From an uncultured Clostridia bacterium (GTDB taxonomy: Bacteria; Bacillota; Clostridia; Oscillospirales; Acutalibacteraceae): 44,180 bases of DNA. This document shows, piece by piece, positions 1-7,689 of the stretch. Position 1 is the first letter of the stretch. Each line of letters begins with the position of its first letter. A program made the translations under genes and the position numbers. A model generated the notes under the pieces. It ran no database searches, had not been told where the DNA came from, and saw nothing but the letters and a program-made list of their open reading frames with translations. The DNA lies in NCBI GenBank assembly GCA_905235625.1, contig CAJOLX010000041.1, positions 1-44,180 on the forward strand, in the 5' to 3' direction.

Positions 1-41
1 CACCTGCTCAACACAGATCTCAAGCCATCGTTGCTGCTTAA
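1..41 (+). CDS. C-terminal tail of IS3-family transposase OrfB (partial)
   Basis: In frame from position 3 the codons give PAQHRSQAIVAA then TAA at 39-41. The preceding partial codon ends in CA, compatible with Ser, Thr or Pro. IS3-family OrfB integrases commonly end with a (S/T)PxxYR-type motif a few residues before the stop, after the DDE catalytic domain, which fits this position just inside a terminal inverted repeat. Only 12 full codons are visible, so catalytic residues cannot be checked. If the element is intact, the rest lies to the left of the window. Confidence 0.5.
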   Translation, partial: PAQHRSQAIVAA

Positions 42-99
42 TATTCAGTTTGCACAAGGTTTTATTAAAAACTTTGTCTAACTTTTTGGGGTCACTTCA
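1..99 (+). mobile_element. Right end of an IS3-like (IS150-type) insertion sequence, cut by window edge
   Basis: Positions 75-99 read TGTCTAACTTTTTGGGGTCA followed by CTTCA. I recognise this as the kind of terminal inverted repeat found at the right end of IS3-family elements in Firmicutes (TG...CA ends, ACCCCAAAAAGTTaGACA on the other strand). Just upstream, a short reading frame ends at 41 with a sequence typical of an IS3 OrfB C-terminus. The left end and any target duplication lie outside the window. The element sits about 40 bp from the 3' end of the glycoside hydrolase gene. The assignment is from memory of family ends, not a search. Confidence 0.6.
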
Positions 100-140
100 T
101 TTCAGACCGGGCCTTTATTAAATCGGGTCAAGTCATTGCA

Positions 141-1550
141 TTACCATCCTACAAATCCGTTTATGATTACGTTTAATATATTCCTGAAAAACGAGACGAT
201 TTTTTGAATGAAATTCTGCTCGGTTTCTGCGGGTTCTGAGTCAAAAGAGATATAAACGGGAGAAGGAGAAGCGGCGATGCGCTTTACTCCGCCGGGCGCG
301 TTTTCCTCGATTATATTGCCCTGCATGTCATAAACGGTGATTTGCGTGTCGGGGAGTGTAATTTCCAAATCAAACGGAGACTCCGACCAAACGGCGTATA
401 AGGTTTTGCCGTTTTGCCGATAAGTTGCAACATAGGCGGATTTTTGATAAAACAAGCCGTATCTCGTTTGCTCAAGGGCTGTCAGCTTTTTGCCTTCTGT
501 CAGGGAATTAAAGGTTTTCACGGCGCCTGCCGACACCTTAGGCGTTAAGTCGCTCTTGTAAAGCCCCAGGGAATTCTCATAATCCTGACCGCCCAAAACG
601 TCCGACGTGATGCTGCTGTCCTGCAGCTCGTAGGTGAAATATTGACCGTCTATGCCGTAATCAAGCAGAAATTCATCGTAAAATATTGCGTTGCGCACGA
701 TGAATTCCGCCTGCGTTTGCTCGTCAACGTTGCTTATCGCCCAGCCTGTTTCCGTGAGCCAGACGGGCATTTTGTCGTAACCGTATTTTACAAGCACATC
801 TCTGTATTCATCCAGCCTTTGCCTTGCCCGCTTTTCGGGAGCATTTTTGAATAAATAGTAATGCACGGAAAGGCCGTCCATATATTCCCCGGCTCCTGCC
901 TGCATCATTTCGTCGATAAAATCAAGTCGATATGCGATTGAACCGCCGAGCACGGTAACGTCGGGGTCGTTTTGCTTAATGGTTTGGTAAGCTGCTTTGA
1001 GAAGCTCGGCATAATCCGCGCCCGTCGCGTCGTGGCTGTTGAAATATTTAATATCGGGCTCGTTCCATATTTCATAAGCCTCGACCTTGCCGGCGAATGC
1101 TTTTGACACAAAATCCACATAACGGATATACGCGTCAAAATATTCGTCATCCGCAGCCGTTTCGGCGCTGCCGTCACGCACGGGCATAATGCAGTCCCAG
1201 GCGCCTCCGGCATCCAAATCGGCTTGCGACGGTCTGCCGAAATCGTAAACGGGATTGCCGAAGCTCAGCACAACAAGGCACTTCATGCCGCTTTCGGCTG
1301 CAGGCTCAATCCAGCTTGCCGGCGATGGAAGGGAGAGCTGCCCTTTTACGGACTCCACCGTTCTCCAATTCACCTCGTCGCGAATAATCGGCAAATTTGC
1401 GTTAACTGCTGCCGAGCAGGTTTGTGCTTGACCGCGACCGTGAGCCATGTGAGTGCAGGCGCCTATTCCTCCGGCGCTTACAGAAACGGAAAAAGATGAT
1501 GCGATAAAAACAGCCGCGAGTAAAAAGGAAAATATTTTTTGCGCTTTCAC
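141..1550 (-). CDS. Secreted clan GH-A glycoside hydrolase (GH39/GH5-like)
   Basis: Predicted exported glycosidase with a TIM-barrel fold. Numbering here uses a GTG at 1559; residues 5-29 are a signal peptide ending in SVSVSAG. WNEPD at 165-169 supplies the likely acid/base Glu167, and WLTETGW at 268-273 the likely nucleophile Glu270, the usual strand-4 and strand-7 pattern of clan GH-A. The best start is the GTG at 1548-1550, because GAGGTGA at 1556-1562 lies at correct spacing from it; the GTG at 1559 would overlap that ribosome binding site. The last about 25 residues (FIQKIVSFFRNILNVIINGF...) form a hydrophobic, aromatic amphipathic tail after the catalytic and C-terminal beta regions. 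No carbohydrate-binding module or sortase motif is seen. The substrate cannot be read from the sequence; the family could be GH39, GH5 or a related GH-A family. Confidence 0.8.
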   Translation of the reverse strand: MKAQKIFSFLLAAVFIASSFSVSVSAGGIGACTHMAHGRGQAQTCSAAVNANLPIIRDEVNWRTVESVKGQLSLPSPASWIEPAAESGMKCLVVLSFGNPVYDFGRPSQADLDAGGAWDCIMPVRDGSAETAADDEYFDAYIRYVDFVSKAFAGKVEAYEIWNEPDIKYFNSHDATGADYAELLKAAYQTIKQNDPDVTVLGGSIAYRLDFIDEMMQAGAGEYMDGLSVHYYLFKNAPEKRARQRLDEYRDVLVKYGYDKMPVWLTETGWAISNVDEQTQAEFIVRNAIFYDEFLLDYGIDGQYFTYELQDSSITSDVLGGQDYENSLGLYKSDLTPKVSAGAVKTFNSLTEGKKLTALEQTRYGLFYQKSAYVATYRQNGKTLYAVWSESPFDLEITLPDTQITVYDMQGNIIEENAPGGVKRIAASPSPVYISFDSEPAETEQNFIQKIVSFFRNILNVIINGFVGW

Positions 1551-1568
1551 AAAAATCACCTCAAAAAC

Positions 1569-1597
1569 AGTGTAGCATATATGACCGTCAAAATCAA
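1569..1597 (-). promoter_or_regulatory. Possible promoter of the glycoside hydrolase gene
   Basis: On the minus strand TTGATT (1592-1597) is followed after 17 bp by TACACT (1569-1574), with TGC just before the -10 as an extended -10. Transcription would begin near 1562, leaving only about a dozen bases before the GTG start, with the ribosome binding site at the very 5' end. That short leader makes the call weak. Confidence 0.3.
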
Positions 1598-1619
1598 CGA
1601 ATTGACTGTATTTAATGTG

Positions 1620-1648
1620 TTGATTTCGTCGTTAATATGTTATATAAT
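1620..1648 (+). promoter_or_regulatory. Sigma-A-like promoter of the PepSY gene
   Basis: TTGATT at 1620-1625 and TATAAT at 1643-1648 are separated by 17 bp. The predicted start near 1655 gives a leader of about 50 nt containing AAAGGAG at 1691-1697, correctly spaced for the ATG at 1706. Confidence 0.65.
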
Positions 1649-1705
1649 AAATTTGCAATATTAAATTCATCCGCCGCATAGCAAAATTTAAAAGGAGTTA
1701 ATGAC

Positions 1706-2323
1706 ATGAAAAAGACAATTTCAATTATTCTTGCAGTTATTGCGCTTTTCTCAATTACAATGAGCGTTCCCGCTTATGCCGTTGGCATTGACGGCACGTT
1801 AATCAAGGAAGAGGATGCAAAGCAGGCCGCCGCCGACTATATCGGCGCTTCCGTTGACGACCTGGGCAGCTACAGCTGCACCACCGAAAGCATTCAATAC
1901 GCAAGCCTGCTCAGTATAACGGTCACTGCGGATCAGTATAAACTCTCTTTCAGATATAACGGCGTTTCTTACAAAATCACCGTTGACCCCGTGGGTCTTA
2001 TAAGAGATTACGATTATAATTCGGCGAAGCTGATTATCCCCAAGGGCGCCTCCGGCTACGTAACCGAAGCGGAAGCAAAGGCAAAGGCGACCGACGCCGC
2101 GGGAGTCAATTCCTCCGACGCCATCTTCACGAGCAGCAAGTTTGTTGTTGAGGACTACACTTCTTATTACGAATTTGAATTCCTCGGCAAAACCGAAGAG
2201 GTTTCGGCAAAAGTTAACGCCACAGTAAAATCCGCAAACCCGGATATAAGCAAAGATGACAAGGGCGCATTCATTATGTTTTTCATTCGCCTCTTTGCTA
2301 AAATCGCAGCCCTGTTCGGTTAA
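1706..2323 (+). CDS. Exported protein with two PepSY-like repeats
   Basis: The first about 25 residues are a signal peptide (MKKTISIILAVIALFSITMS, then VPAYA as the likely cleavage site). The mature part has two PepSY-like units: each starts with an acidic/Ala-rich helix (about residues 36-55, EEDAKQAAADYIGA; and about 120-140, TEAEAKAKATDAAGV), followed by beta strands with a YKITVD- or YYEFEF-type core. PepSY domains are often found in exported proteins and peptidase propeptides and are thought to bind or inhibit peptidases. The C-terminus, FIMFFIRLFAKIAALFG, is a short hydrophobic amphipathic tail resembling that of the neighbouring glycoside hydrolase. The gene is divergent from that hydrolase and is followed by a strong terminator. 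The specific role is unknown. Confidence 0.7.
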   Translation: MKKTISIILAVIALFSITMSVPAYAVGIDGTLIKEEDAKQAAADYIGASVDDLGSYSCTTESIQYASLLSITVTADQYKLSFRYNGVSYKITVDPVGLIRDYDYNSAKLIIPKGASGYVTEAEAKAKATDAAGVNSSDAIFTSSKFVVEDYTSYYEFEFLGKTEEVSAKVNATVKSANPDISKDDKGAFIMFFIRLFAKIAALFG

Positions 2324-2364
2324 GTTTAATTTTGCAAAGATAAAATTTTTAACAGTATCATCAC

Positions 2365-2393
2365 AAAAAGCCGGGAGTTCTCCCGGCTTTTTT
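2365..2393. terminator. Bidirectional intrinsic terminator between convergent genes
   Basis: GCCGGGA (2370-2376), loop GTTC, TCCCGGC (2381-2387), preceded by AAAAA and followed by TTTTTT. It lies between the stop of the PepSY gene and the stop of the convergent glycerophosphodiesterase gene, so it can serve both. Confidence 0.85.
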
Positions 2394-2399
2394 ATGCAT

Positions 2400-3227
2400 T
2401 CAATTTCCGAGCCTGTTGGTGACGAAGTTTCGCACTCCGAGGTCATAAAATTCTTTTACGACTTTGGGGTCGTCGATAGTCCAAAGCGCCGTGTCAAGCC
2501 CGTAAGAGCTTATGAGGTCTATTTCAGCGGCGGTGACATTTTGATATTTTGCCGAAATTGACGAGCAGCCCAAATCCTTTGCTTTCTGCACTTCTTCGGG
2601 GCTTATTTCGTGAAGCAGATACCAAAGCTCAATGTTTTCGTTGAGCTCGTGAATTTTTTGAAGGCTCTCGTAATGGAACGAAATGACAATGGCTTTTTCG
2701 GTGAGGCCCCGTTCTTCTATCGCTTTCACAACGTCTTCAAGCCCTTCGGTGCCGGGGCTCTTGAGCTCTATTTCGGGGCGGGTGTCGCCGACGGTGAAAA
2801 CGTTGAGATATTCTTCGAGCGTCGGGATTTTTTCGTCCCTGTATTTTATGAAGTTCGTGTCAAAAGAATATTTCATCTTTCTCGCTTCGTCATAGGTTTT
2901 TTCGCTGAGCTTGCCGAAGCTGAAGAAATGAAGAATAACGTCGTCATCGTGCGTTATGAGCCAGCGGCCGTCCGTCGTTCTGATTATGTCGCATTCCGCG
3001 GCGTAAAAATTCTTTTCACGGGCGGATTCAAAAGCGGGCAGGCTGTTTTCGGGCGCATCGGTGTTTCCGCCGCGGTGCGCCGTGAGATAAACGGGGTCAA
3101 GCTCGGAGCCTATGCCGTATTTCGAAACCGAAACGGGCTCGCGCGGCAAAACCTTGTGTAATAATGCGCCTGCCGCAGCGCAAATCACAATTGCAACAAC
3201 GAGAATAATGCATAACTTTTTCTTCAT
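2400..3227 (-). CDS. Membrane-anchored glycerophosphodiester phosphodiesterase
   Basis: 275-residue GDPD-family enzyme expected to hydrolyse glycerophosphodiesters to glycerol 3-phosphate and an alcohol. Residues 5-25 are a single hydrophobic segment (uncleaved anchor or signal peptide), so the catalytic domain should face outside. The GDPD signature is intact: AHRGG with catalytic His51 and Arg52, Glu78 and Asp80 in AECD as metal ligands, His93 in ITHDDD, then PTLEEYL and EIELKS. The ATG at 3225-3227 is preceded by AAAGGGA. The gene has its own promoter divergent from the lipase operon. A second, cytosolic GDPD is encoded at 36374-37120. Targets could be teichoic-acid-like polymers or deacylated phospholipids; the sequence does not decide. 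Confidence 0.88.
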   Translation of the reverse strand: MKKKLCIILVVAIVICAAAGALLHKVLPREPVSVSKYGIGSELDPVYLTAHRGGNTDAPENSLPAFESAREKNFYAAECDIIRTTDGRWLITHDDDVILHFFSFGKLSEKTYDEARKMKYSFDTNFIKYRDEKIPTLEEYLNVFTVGDTRPEIELKSPGTEGLEDVVKAIEERGLTEKAIVISFHYESLQKIHELNENIELWYLLHEISPEEVQKAKDLGCSSISAKYQNVTAAEIDLISSYGLDTALWTIDDPKVVKEFYDLGVRNFVTNRLGN

Positions 3228-3268
3228 TTTGACCGTCCCTTTCTCTTTGCTTTAATGTTTATGAAAAA

Positions 3269-3297
3269 ATTATATCATCGAGAGCCGGTGCGCGCAA
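3269..3297 (-). promoter_or_regulatory. Promoter of the membrane GDPD gene
   Basis: On the minus strand TTGCGC (3292-3297), 17 bp spacer, TATAAT (3269-3274), with TGA immediately before the -10. It is divergent from the lipase promoter at 3319-3346, with about 20 bp between the two -35 boxes. Confidence 0.55.
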
Positions 3298-3318
3298 GGT
3301 CAAAACAATATTTTTGGC

Positions 3319-3346
3319 TTGAAAAAATCAGAAGCTCTGTTATAAT
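3319..3346 (+). promoter_or_regulatory. Promoter of the lipase-galT operon
   Basis: TTGAAA (3319-3324), 16 bp spacer, TATAAT (3341-3346). The start of transcription would be about 20 bp upstream of the AGGAGGG ribosome binding site (3362-3368) of the lipase gene. Confidence 0.65.
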
Positions 3347-3375
3347 TATATAAGAAAGGGCAGGAGGGGATTTTA

Positions 3376-5301
3376 ATGAAAAAATTTATAAGCATTATTC
3401 TTGCGCTCGCCATGATTTTCACCGCAGCGTTGACGCCCGCGCTCGCTTCGGCACAAGAGGAAGAAATAACTGAATATCCCGTCATCATGGTTGCTGGCTA
3501 TTCGTCATCGACGCTCGTCTTAAAGAATGAAGACGGCACCGACACTCAGGTGTGGCACTTGCAGGGCTCCGACGTGCTCGGCACTGTTTTCGGCTACGTC
3601 GGGCGCATAATCGCAGGGCTCGGTCTTGCGGCGCTTTACAGGCCCAAATATCTTGCCGGCATAATCGGCAACGGAGCGAAAGACCTTGTGGGTGTACTCG
3701 CCTGCAACGACGACGGGTCAAGCAAATATCCCGTTGAGCCGTTTCTCGCGAACAGCGCCGAGGAGTGCAACTGCCAAAATATGCTTGACAGATTCGGCGA
3801 TGAATCTTATCAGCATGAAACCGATATTATGGGCATGGTCAGCAGCTACGTAGGCAAAGAAAACACCTACAATTTTAACTGCGACTTCAGAATGGGCGCC
3901 GTCGAATGCGCCGAGCGCCTTGACGAATTTATTCAGAGCGTTAAGGAATACACCGGCAAAGACAAGGTCAATATTCTCGCCGTCAGCCACGGCGGTCAGG
4001 TAACGGGCACTTATCTTTCGCTTTTCGGTTATAAAAGAGACGTCAACAACTGCGTGATGACCGTTCCCGCTCTCGGCGGAGCAGGCCTGCTTTATGACCT
4101 TCTCGGTGAAGAAACTCAGTTTGACGAGCTCAATCTTATGTATTTCATAGAGCACGGCTGCCAATTTGAAACGGATTATCACTGGCTTGTTGAGGCTGAG
4201 GAGCTTGGCTTCCTTGACCCGCTCATAACGGAGCTCATCCCTTATTTCATGGAATACGTAATCGGCAACTGGGGCAGCATATGGGATTTTGTGCCGACAG
4301 ACAGGTACGAAGAGCTCAAAGCGAAGTGGCTTGACCCCGTTGACAACGCGGAGCTTATCAGAAAGAGCGACTATATGCACTATGAGATCATGCCCACCTT
4401 CTACACGGCTTTTCAAAAGTGCAACGAGCTTTACGGCATGCGTGTTTCGATAATCGCCGGCACGGATAACGGCATAACGACCGGCGCAAAGGTCAACAGC
4501 GACGGCATTATTCCGACCGCCGCTTCAACCGGCGCTTACTGCGCTCCGTTCGGCGAAAGATTTGCCGATGGCTACACTCAGAAGAATGAGTGCGGCGGCA
4601 GCTACAAGGTTTCGCCCGCAATGACGGTTGACGCTTCCTGCGCTTATCTGCCCGACACCACCTGGTTTGTTTCGGGGCTCTTCCACGGAATGACATTCTG
4701 GGATTATTTCACGAGAGAGCTCATGATGGAGCTGCTGCTCAAAAACAATATTGAAAACGTTTACTCGAGCGAAGAATATCCGCAGTTCCACCTTTCCACA
4801 AATCCGTCCTATGCGGTTTCCGCATGGTTTGACAGCAGCGAAGAGGGCTTTGTTTCAAGCCTTGACTCGGCTTTGACGCTCAAAAACTTGAGCATTACGG
4901 ATAAGCCCCTCAAAATTCTCGCAATAACCTGCGACGGAGCGGATTTAAGCTTTAAGCTGCCTCTCGTGCCGGTTATCAAAGCGGGCGAAGAGATTTCCAT
5001 TCCCTTTAAAGGGGATATTCCCGCCGTGTCCAAGCAAAAAATCAGCATAACCGTAAGCTACAAGGTTTACGGCACGGTAACTCCCATAGGCGAAAGGCAC
5101 ATGTCGTTTACGATTATGGACGGAGAGAGCGCTTCATACAGTGACGAAAACGTGTCCGCTCTTCCCGTTACTCCTCTTGACAGAGCTCTGCCCGGGAGCG
5201 TGACCGCCTTGCTTAAAAACGCGGGGCTTTACAATCTCGTTTCAATGTTTTACACCATATTTTACGCCGCGATTAACGCAGCTATCGATTTAGTGAGGTA
5301 A
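3376..5301 (+). CDS. Secreted lipase-like alpha/beta hydrolase (LCAT/PGAP1-like)
   Basis: 641-residue exported hydrolase. Residues 1-26 are a signal peptide ending ALASA. The alpha/beta hydrolase core starts with YPVIMVAGY at 34-42 (oxyanion-hole strand). LAVSHGGQ at 201-208 is the nucleophile elbow with Ser204; it departs from the common GxSxG by having Ala in the first position, as in several LCAT/PGAP1-type lipases. Asp and His candidates lie in the 300-440 region but cannot be assigned safely. After the core comes a beta-rich domain (about 480-590) and a C-terminal hydrophobic tail (LVSMFYTIFYAAINAAIDLV). It is the first gene of a plus-strand run, 5 bp upstream of galT. It may hydrolyse acyl esters of dietary or host glycerolipids; no substrate can be read. 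Confidence 0.72.
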   Translation: MKKFISIILALAMIFTAALTPALASAQEEEITEYPVIMVAGYSSSTLVLKNEDGTDTQVWHLQGSDVLGTVFGYVGRIIAGLGLAALYRPKYLAGIIGNGAKDLVGVLACNDDGSSKYPVEPFLANSAEECNCQNMLDRFGDESYQHETDIMGMVSSYVGKENTYNFNCDFRMGAVECAERLDEFIQSVKEYTGKDKVNILAVSHGGQVTGTYLSLFGYKRDVNNCVMTVPALGGAGLLYDLLGEETQFDELNLMYFIEHGCQFETDYHWLVEAEELGFLDPLITELIPYFMEYVIGNWGSIWDFVPTDRYEELKAKWLDPVDNAELIRKSDYMHYEIMPTFYTAFQKCNELYGMRVSIIAGTDNGITTGAKVNSDGIIPTAASTGAYCAPFGERFADGYTQKNECGGSYKVSPAMTVDASCAYLPDTTWFVSGLFHGMTFWDYFTRELMMELLLKNNIENVYSSEEYPQFHLSTNPSYAVSAWFDSSEEGFVSSLDSALTLKNLSITDKPLKILAITCDGADLSFKLPLVPVIKAGEEISIPFKGDIPAVSKQKISITVSYKVYGTVTPIGERHMSFTIMDGESASYSDENVSALPVTPLDRALPGSVTALLKNAGLYNLVSMFYTIFYAAINAAIDLVR

Positions 5302-5306
5302 TTATT

Positions 5307-6797
5307 ATGACAGTTTACGGCGCAGTGACCGCCCTCGTTGATTACGCTGTGAGAGAAGGGCTCGTTGACCCCGAAGATAAAATCTATTCTCTCAACAGAG
5401 TGCTTGACGTTATGAAGCTTGAGGACTATGAGCCCGATTCTTCCGGTGAAGGCAGCTCTCTCGAGCAGCTTCTTGCCTGCCTGCTGGATTACGCCTGCGA
5501 AAAGGGGCTTTGCGAAAACTCCGTTGTTTTCAGAGACCTTTTTGACACCGAAATCATGGGAGCTCTCACTCCGCCTCCGTCAGTCATAAGACGCAAATTC
5601 TTTGATAAATATGCCGAAAGCCCGAAAGCGGCAACGGATTATTACTACAATCTCAGCAGAAAGAGCGACTATATCCGCGAATATCGCATAAAAAACGATA
5701 TGAAGTGGGTCACAAAAACCGATTACGGCGACATTGACATATCAATTAACCTCTCAAAGCCCGAAAAGGACCCGAAAGCCATAGCGGCGGCAGGCAAAGC
5801 GGCGGCAAGCGGCTACCCGAAGTGCCAGCTCTGCATTGAAAACGAGGGCTACGCGGGCAGAGTCAATCACCCGGCAAGGCAAAATCACAGGATAATCCCG
5901 ATAACGGTCAATTCGGAAAAGTGGTATTTTCAGTATTCGCCTTACGTTTATTACAACGAGCACTGCATAGTTTTAAACAGCCGGCACACTCCGATGGTAA
6001 TAAACAGAGCGGCTTTTAACAAGCTCTTTGATTTCGTTAAGCAGTTCCCTCATTATTTCGTGGGCTCAAATGCGGATCTGCCTATTGTCGGCGGCTCGAT
6101 ATTATCTCACGAGCATTTCCAGGGCGGCAACTATGAATTCGCAATGGCAAAAGCTCCCATCGAAACGCCCGTGCCGTTTGAAGGCTACGGCGACGTAGAG
6201 AGCGGCATAGTCAAGTGGCCCATGTCCGTGATAAGGCTCAGAGGCGACGACACATGCAGAATAACCGAGCTTGCCGAAAAAATACTTGATTCCTGGCGCT
6301 CATATACCGACGAGGAAGCGTTCATTTACGCCGAAACGGAGGGCGTGAGGCACAACGCAATCACTCCCATAGCGAGATTTTCGGGCGGCAAATACGAGCT
6401 TGACCTCGTTTTGCGCAACAACATCACCACAGACGAATATCCCGACGGCTATTATCATCCCCACCCGGAATATCACCACATAAAGAAAGAGAATATCGGT
6501 CTGATTGAAGTTATGGGCCTCGCCATTTTGCCCGCAAGGCTCAAAAAAGAAATGGAAGAGCTTAAAAAAGCCATGCTCGAGGGCAGAGACGTGAGAAACG
6601 ACGAAATCCTCGCTAAGCATGCGGACTGGGCTGAGGATATTCTCTCAAGGCGAGACGTCACGCCCGATAATATTGACGAAATTATAAAAGACGAAATAGG
6701 CAAAGTCTTTGCCTCTATTCTTGAGCAGTGCGGTGTGTTCTCAAGAGACGAAAAGGGCAAAGAGCAATTCTTAAAATTCGCGGCGAACGTTAAATGA
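5307..6797 (+). CDS. galT: UDP-glucose--hexose-1-phosphate uridylyltransferase (Firmicutes type)
   Basis: 496 residues, the length of the long Firmicutes GalT family rather than the about 350-residue E. coli type. It transfers UMP between UDP-glucose and galactose 1-phosphate in the Leloir pathway. The active-site motif HEHFQGG is at 268-274; in the H-x-H pattern His270 is the likely nucleophile that becomes uridylylated. Further conserved blocks are CQLCIENEGYAGR (173-185) and YYHPHPEYHH. The start ATG follows GTGAGG and the gene begins 5 bp after the lipase stop, so the two are probably cotranscribed. galK and galE are not in the window. Confidence 0.92.
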   Translation: MTVYGAVTALVDYAVREGLVDPEDKIYSLNRVLDVMKLEDYEPDSSGEGSSLEQLLACLLDYACEKGLCENSVVFRDLFDTEIMGALTPPPSVIRRKFFDKYAESPKAATDYYYNLSRKSDYIREYRIKNDMKWVTKTDYGDIDISINLSKPEKDPKAIAAAGKAAASGYPKCQLCIENEGYAGRVNHPARQNHRIIPITVNSEKWYFQYSPYVYYNEHCIVLNSRHTPMVINRAAFNKLFDFVKQFPHYFVGSNADLPIVGGSILSHEHFQGGNYEFAMAKAPIETPVPFEGYGDVESGIVKWPMSVIRLRGDDTCRITELAEKILDSWRSYTDEEAFIYAETEGVRHNAITPIARFSGGKYELDLVLRNNITTDEYPDGYYHPHPEYHHIKKENIGLIEVMGLAILPARLKKEMEELKKAMLEGRDVRNDEILAKHADWAEDILSRRDVTPDNIDEIIKDEIGKVFASILEQCGVFSRDEKGKEQFLKFAANVK

Positions 6798-6816
6798 GGA
6801 AAGCGGTTGACTTAAT

Positions 6817-7689
6817 ATGCAATACGTCATAATGGACCTTGAATGGAATAACACTTACGCAAAGAAAAAAGCGGGATTTCTTAACGAAATAATCGAGATA
6901 GGCGCGGTAAAGCTTGACGAAAATCTTGACCTTGTGGATGAATTTTCATACATAATCCGCTCTCAGATAGGCAGAAAGCTCAGGGGCAGCGTAAAGAGGC
7001 TCACCAATCTCACAAATGACGACATTTCGTCAGGCATTCCGTTTACAAAGGCGTTTTCCATGTTTAAAACCTGGATAGGCGATATTGACAACACCGTTGT
7101 GCTCACCTGGGGCGACAGTGACATCAGAGTGCTTCTCGATAATTATTCTTATCTCAACGGCCTCAAGCGCATTCCGTTTTTAAAGCATTACTGCGACATG
7201 CAGAAGTATTATCAAAAGGTTAAAGCCAGCCACCCCGAAAGGCAGATAAGCCTCACCGACGCCGCCATAGAATGCGGCATTGACCCCGAAGCTTACACTC
7301 ATCACAGGGCGCTGGGCGACAGCAGGCTCACTGCGGATATCTTTGAGATAATATATAATGAAAAGAGCTTTGAAAAAGAGATTTACGAGTGCGGCGACGA
7401 GTTTTACGACAGGCTGCTTTATAAAGCGAAGGTAATAAAAAACATCGACAGCCCGCTTATCGACAAAAAGAGGCTCGAGCACAGGTGCGACATTTGCGGC
7501 GAGCTTTGCAAGATAATAAGCCCGTGGAAATTCAGCTGCCAATTTTTCAGAGCGGAGTTTTATTGCGAAAACTGCGACGTTACTTATTCCGTTAAGGTCA
7601 AGTTCAAAAAGCTGTATGACAGAATGGACTATAAAAAAGTTGTTTCCGTGGTGGAAAAGGATTCCGACTCAGGGGAGGAAAACGCATGA
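6817..7689 (+). CDS. DEDDh 3'-5' exonuclease with C-terminal zinc ribbon
   Basis: 290 residues. An RNase T/DnaQ-type exonuclease fold occupies about 1-180: motif I MDLEW with Asp7 and Glu9, motif II around WGDSDIR with Asp100/Asp102, motif III HHRALGD with His163 and Asp168 (H-x4-D spacing of the DEDDh class). The tail has a Cys cluster C224-x2-C227-x3-C231 ... C241 ... C250-x2-C253, a likely zinc ribbon for nucleic acid binding. This resembles stand-alone KapD-like exonucleases; without polymerase or RNase T features the substrate (DNA or RNA 3' ends) is undecided. The start codon is 19 bp after galT and its stop overlaps rfbB by 4 bp (ATGA), so the genes are translationally linked. Confidence 0.8.
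   Translation: MQYVIMDLEWNNTYAKKKAGFLNEIIEIGAVKLDENLDLVDEFSYIIRSQIGRKLRGSVKRLTNLTNDDISSGIPFTKAFSMFKTWIGDIDNTVVLTWGDSDIRVLLDNYSYLNGLKRIPFLKHYCDMQKYYQKVKASHPERQISLTDAAIECGIDPEAYTHHRALGDSRLTADIFEIIYNEKSFEKEIYECGDEFYDRLLYKAKVIKNIDSPLIDKKRLEHRCDICGELCKIISPWKFSCQFFRAEFYCENCDVTYSVKVKFKKLYDRMDYKKVVSVVEKDSDSGEENA

Noticed and set aside
3718-4416. 232-codon open frame on the minus strand
   Set aside because: Antisense to the secreted lipase core including its nucleophile elbow; no start signal.
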